A stretch of 64,000 bases of DNA from the NCBI GenBank assembly GCA_947561715.1, contig OX387200.1:20400501-20464500 (forward strand). Direction: 5' to 3'. Under the pieces are notes generated by a model. It had not been told where the DNA came from. It worked only from the letters and a program-made list of their open reading frames with translations, and searched no databases. This document shows, in pieces, positions 63,601 to 64,000 of the stretch. Position 1 is the stretch's first letter, and every line of letters begins with the position of its first letter. The translations under genes and the position numbers were made by a program. This DNA comes from Ascidia mentula. Lineage: Eukaryota; Chordata; Ascidiacea; Phlebobranchia; Ascidiidae.

Positions 63601-64000
63601 CGACTGGTTGCAACTCAGTAAGTGGTTAATCATGACCAACCTTTTTCATTTATTTTCACTCCAGTAAAGTTTTTTTTAGGTAATTGTAAAAGTCACAAAA
63701 ATTAAAGGCTACAAAAAATAAATTTTAATCGTTCTACTTGATAGTGTTATTTACACTAAAGTGATAAATTGACCCAGTTAAGAAACACCAATCCAGACTA
63801 CGTAATTTAATATTGAAGTTTGCGATCATTCATATAGATTTAAAATACATTTCCAACCAAAAATGGGCGAAATATGTCGGTCAGTACATATGAGGTGTAT
63901 AACAAGGAATCGAGCCGAATGTTCTTCTAAAACTTAACTTATTTGTAGATGTCTGCAGTGCTGGATTCCGGCGGTGCGTTGAGCCTCACTACGACCACCA
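13604..64000 (+). CDS. Giant secreted/surface protein with tandem ephrin-receptor-like (GCC2/GCC3) cysteine-rich repeats; 116 exons in window, 3' end outside
   Basis: Seen: a signal peptide (MKLVEAFLFHLVFIFLFSFS, then KSQSG), followed by 115 further exons, each flanked by AG and GT (two GC) and joining in phase to 17,566 nt, about 5,855 residues, with no stop. Every exon carries the same grammar: C-P-x-G-x-Y-C, P-x-P-C-P-x-G-T-Y and C-x-x-C-x-x-G. Known: this matches the Pfam ephrin-receptor-like / GCC2_GCC3 family, found in Eph receptor and SCUBE ectodomains and in very large repeat proteins of marine invertebrates. N-x-T/S sequons, often NGT or NGS, are frequent. Inferred role: a rigid, glycosylated, disulfide-rich extracellular or cell-surface fibre. 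I can name no orthologue. No transmembrane helix, kinase, EGF or CUB domain is seen within the window. Exon tables are in the block entries below. RNA could still show that some exons are alternative or that two genes are fused by my tracing, though the unbroken phase argues against it. Confidence 0.88.
18670..20703 (+). other. Longest intron of the giant gene
   Basis: AT-rich intron between exons 12 and 13. A 130-codon + frame at 19914-20306 and a 93-codon frame at 19316-19597 occur, but neither shows the repeat cysteine grammar or any familiar domain. I see no clear RNA gene or repeat. Confidence 0.6.
20704..25885 (+). CDS. Giant gene block B: exons 13-27 (short-repeat region continues)
   Basis: Exons: 20704..20785, 20936..21086, 21244..21326, 21738..21897, 22165..22289, 22505..22693, 22977..23103, 23194..23317, 23520..23610, 23799..23922, 24147..24346, 24397..24522, 24908..25111, 25305..25470, 25778..25885. 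All join in phase. Typical units read CPAGxxCxxxxxxPVPCxxGTYS, then GQxxCxxCPAGxxC. The codon choice looks AT-leaning (TGT, CCT, GCT, GGA). Phase-0 introns are frequent here (for example after exons 13, 15, 17, 18, 21, 23, 24 and 25). Exon 13 follows a 2-kb intron (18670-20703), the longest seen in the gene. Confidence 0.85.
24562..24709 (+). repeat. Recent 74-bp tandem duplication in intron 24
   Basis: Copy 1 (24562..24635) and copy 2 (24636..24709) match at all but about one position (CACTAAG versus CACAAAG). The near-identity in an otherwise diverged intron indicates a recent event. Confidence 0.9.
25998..34157 (+). CDS. Giant gene block C: exons 28-45 (transition to longer repeat units)
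   Basis: Exons: 25998..26105, 26206..26400, 26858..26986, 27358..27550, 27934..28064, 28252..28485, 28744..28885, 29053..29176, 29576..29764, 30011..30133, 30375..30557, 30943..31137, 31503..31611, 31881..32075, 32440..32588, 32965..33042, 33330..33492, 34044..34157. From exon 28 on, units contain the G-Y-Y-C or G-F-Y-C block absent from the first exons. Later exons add a longer pattern: C-x-x-C-x-P-G-x-F/Y-C, C-x-G-Y-Y-C-x-G-G-x-x, G-x-C-P-x-G-x-Y-C-P-x-G-[ST], P-x-P-C-P-x-G-T-Y. From exon 34 (28.74 kb) the exons look visibly richer in C and G at third positions (CCG, TCG, GCG) than blocks A and B. Confidence 0.85.
29235..29309 (+). pseudogene. Decayed extra exon of the giant gene
   Basis: After a good acceptor (TAATACAG, G at 29234) the sequence reads, in the frame continuing exon 35, GPPNYCSPCLGPRNQNS and reaches a stop at 29307-29309 with no GT donor in the right phase. 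The start resembles the functional exon 36 (GFGQPECTLCDAGFYC): G, about 4 residues, C, x-x-C. The spliced frame is intact only if it is skipped (exon 35 to 36), so it looks like a duplicated exon that lost its 3' half. Confidence 0.5.
34439..42584 (+). CDS. Giant gene block D: exons 46-64
   Basis: Exons: 34439..34624, 34867..35007, 35275..35341, 35722..35854, 36246..36384, 36674..36862, 37138..37287, 37502..37681, 37950..38063, 38246..38395, 38624..38776, 39168..39383, 39806..39919, 40129..40273, 40555..40757, 41095..41310, 41569..41675, 41895..42142, 42418..42584. Thirteen of these 19 exons end in phase 1. Many begin inside the Gly codon of GYYC/GFYC or GTY. Exon 52 ends at 37287 with a non-GT donor (GCCAGT). 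Using the nearby GT at 37292 instead would throw exon 53 out of frame. Repeated motifs: YFCPxGT, PCPPGTYG, CxPCDPGKFC. Confidence 0.85.
41420..41461 (+). repeat. Duplicated copy of the exon 62 acceptor region (decoy splice site)
   Basis: The block TATAAC-TCAATGTA...CCAGGTGTAAATG-AAA-TGC occurs here and again at 41542..41585, where it forms the end of intron 61 and the start of exon 62. The upstream copy has an AG acceptor at the same place, but its reading frame stops within about 10 codons. Confidence 0.6.
42904..53051 (+). CDS. Giant gene block E: exons 65-90
   Basis: Exons: 42904..43017, 43091..43207, 43537..43648, 43811..43923, 44181..44365, 44479..44545, 44803..45141, 45330..45458, 45713..45858, 46127..46286, 46593..46703, 47078..47265, 47483..47729, 47887..47983, 48234..48391, 48765..48938, 49188..49297, 49749..49905, 50196..50295, 50641..50729, 50915..51022, 51281..51442, 51709..51828, 51956..52054, 52408..52674, 52882..53051. 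All splice in phase. The long unit is well formed here, for example exon 71 (339 nt): CPIGHYCPAQT, CPPGTYNAQT, CTYCDNGTYC, CAAGFYCVNGS, CPNGSYCLEGD, CPSGTYNSN. Exons 66 and 79 contain a variant without the usual CPxG (SCLCPVRDD, SCACPLDGD), which recurs in exons 53 and 94. Exon 72 uses a weak donor (GTCGGA). Confidence 0.84.
44751..44772 (-). other. Degenerate relative of the CTGATGA-hairpin-GAAA motif
   Basis: The minus strand reads TTGATGAAGGTCGAAAGAG. It keeps the TGATGAAG and CGAAAG ends of the motif at 48613-48639 but lacks the hairpin between them. It lies in the intron before exon 71. Confidence 0.25.
46900..47004 (+). repeat. Dispersed repeat, copy 1 (intron 75)
   Basis: It shares an ordered series of blocks with 59321..59437: AGTGATG-ACGAT-AG, TCTTTTATTT, ACA-AAAT-TTTATTTC, CATAA-GGCAT-GTCAGTTTC. 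The copies are diverged but collinear and in the same orientation; element type unknown. Confidence 0.55.
48137..48222 (-). mobile_element. tRNA-derived SINE-like repeat, copy 2 (intron 78)
   Basis: Same sequence as the element at 11531..11620 apart from a few substitutions and a shorter spacer: ACCACACCGGGATTTGAACC, CTGGGCACGAATCCCG, TCAGGTTTTTGACCAAT, CAATCACCCGCCC. It ends only about 10 nt before the acceptor of exon 79 (48233), so it supplies part of the 3' splice region. Confidence 0.55.
48613..48639 (-). ncRNA. Hammerhead-ribozyme-like core motif in intron 79
   Basis: On the minus strand: CTGATGA (48639-48633), A, stem GCGAG (48631-48627), loop GGGAA, stem CTCGC (48621-48617), then GAAA (48616-48613). 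This is the same design as 9732-9766: CTGATGA, one A, a 4-5 bp hairpin, GAAA. The next bases are GC, not C-GTC, so stem III and the cleavage triplet are not evident. Confidence 0.4.
53291..62406 (+). CDS. Giant gene block F: exons 91-112
   Basis: Exons: 53291..53408, 53723..53845, 54223..54382, 54608..54684, 54766..54889, 55030..55184, 55579..55794, 56335..56472, 56756..56866, 57310..57505, 57865..58079, 58178..58327, 58576..58775, 59081..59246, 59677..59796, 60063..60187, 60544..60727, 60972..61130, 61291..61404, 61626..61745, 61916..62047, 62173..62406. All splice in phase. Exon 106 has a weak donor (GTTCGT). Exon 107 contains an unusual CADDETCIGLCPGGSYCPSG stretch with an extra Cys. Toward the end the units shorten again (exons 108-111: CPNGSWC, CPPGFWC, CTPGYYC, CPPGYEC). 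Confidence 0.84.
59321..59437 (+). repeat. Dispersed repeat, copy 2 (intron 104)
   Basis: Collinear with 46900..47004 (see there). Tandem A/T-rich blocks around TATTTATTTC-ACATAACGGC are shared. No coding capacity is visible. Confidence 0.55.
62550..64000 (+). CDS. Giant gene block G: exons 113-116, end of the repeat array and start of a new segment
   Basis: Exons: 62550..62807, 62997..63089, 63397..63617, 63949..64000 (open at the window edge). Exon 113 holds the last typical units (CPPGRYG, CFPCQSGMYNN, CFPCG) and ends ACTCL. Exon 114 reads GFNRAFQPSDGSCICESGY, VYYDEADQ: an EGF-like/linker-type sequence, which often follows the last GCC2_GCC3 repeat. Exon 115 has a different Cys pattern (CVDPNVVDCTGPCANF, GECVCN). 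Exon 116 (MSAVLDSGGALSLTTT) has no Cys in view, marking departure from the Cys-rich array. Exon 113 uses a consensus GC donor (AG/GCAAGT). What follows the window (transmembrane region, receptor module or stop) cannot be seen. Confidence 0.82.

Noticed and set aside
13604-64000. CRISPR array or bacterial repeat locus
   Set aside because: The regular repeats are protein-level and interrupted by spliceosomal introns; no direct DNA repeats with unique spacers are seen.

Overview
The window looks like nuclear DNA of a small, compact, AT-rich invertebrate chordate genome. Genes are intron-rich, the introns are mostly short (about 100 bp to 2 kb), and neighbouring genes are packed head-to-head or tail-to-tail with only a few hundred bases between them. 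Gene content (farnesyltransferase beta, an HCN-type channel, a forkhead factor, a huge extracellular cysteine-rich protein) and style fit an ascidian tunicate such as Ciona. That assignment is an inference; no database was searched.

Layout: (1) 24-604, + strand: the last three exons of protein farnesyltransferase subunit beta. (2) 1056-4572, - strand: a complete 15-exon gene for a 790-residue proline/serine-rich intracellular protein, convergent with gene 1. (3) 5586-7329, + strand: a 4-exon forkhead transcription factor, divergent from gene 2. (4) 7538-12926, - strand: a complete 13-exon, 574-residue hyperpolarization-activated cyclic-nucleotide-gated (HCN) channel, convergent with gene 3, with selectivity filter CIGYS instead of CIGYG. 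(5) 13604 to beyond 64000, + strand, divergent from gene 4: one giant gene. I traced 116 coding exons by hand (AG acceptor, GT or GC donor, phase bookkeeping). Their summed length, 17,566 nt, gives one uninterrupted frame of about 5,855 residues: a signal peptide, then a very long array of ephrin-receptor-like (GCC2/GCC3 type) cysteine-rich repeats. The array ends near 62.8 kb, where a different cysteine-rich segment begins and runs off the window.

The giant gene is the main object of interest. It encodes an apparently secreted or surface protein with many potential N-glycosylation sites and no transmembrane segment inside the window. Its first ~25 exons carry short ~45-residue repeats with mixed intron phases. 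Later exons carry longer units with G-Y-Y-C and G-T-Y blocks, and most introns there are phase 1 inside a conserved Gly codon, as expected from serial exon duplication. It contains two GC-type donors, a decayed extra exon and a duplicated acceptor region.

The introns hold repeats: three CTGATGA-hairpin-GAAA motifs resembling the hammerhead ribozyme core plus one degenerate relative, a pair of tRNA-derived SINE-like copies, another dispersed repeat pair and a recent 74-bp tandem duplication. The five genes show no common pathway; their closeness reflects genome compaction.
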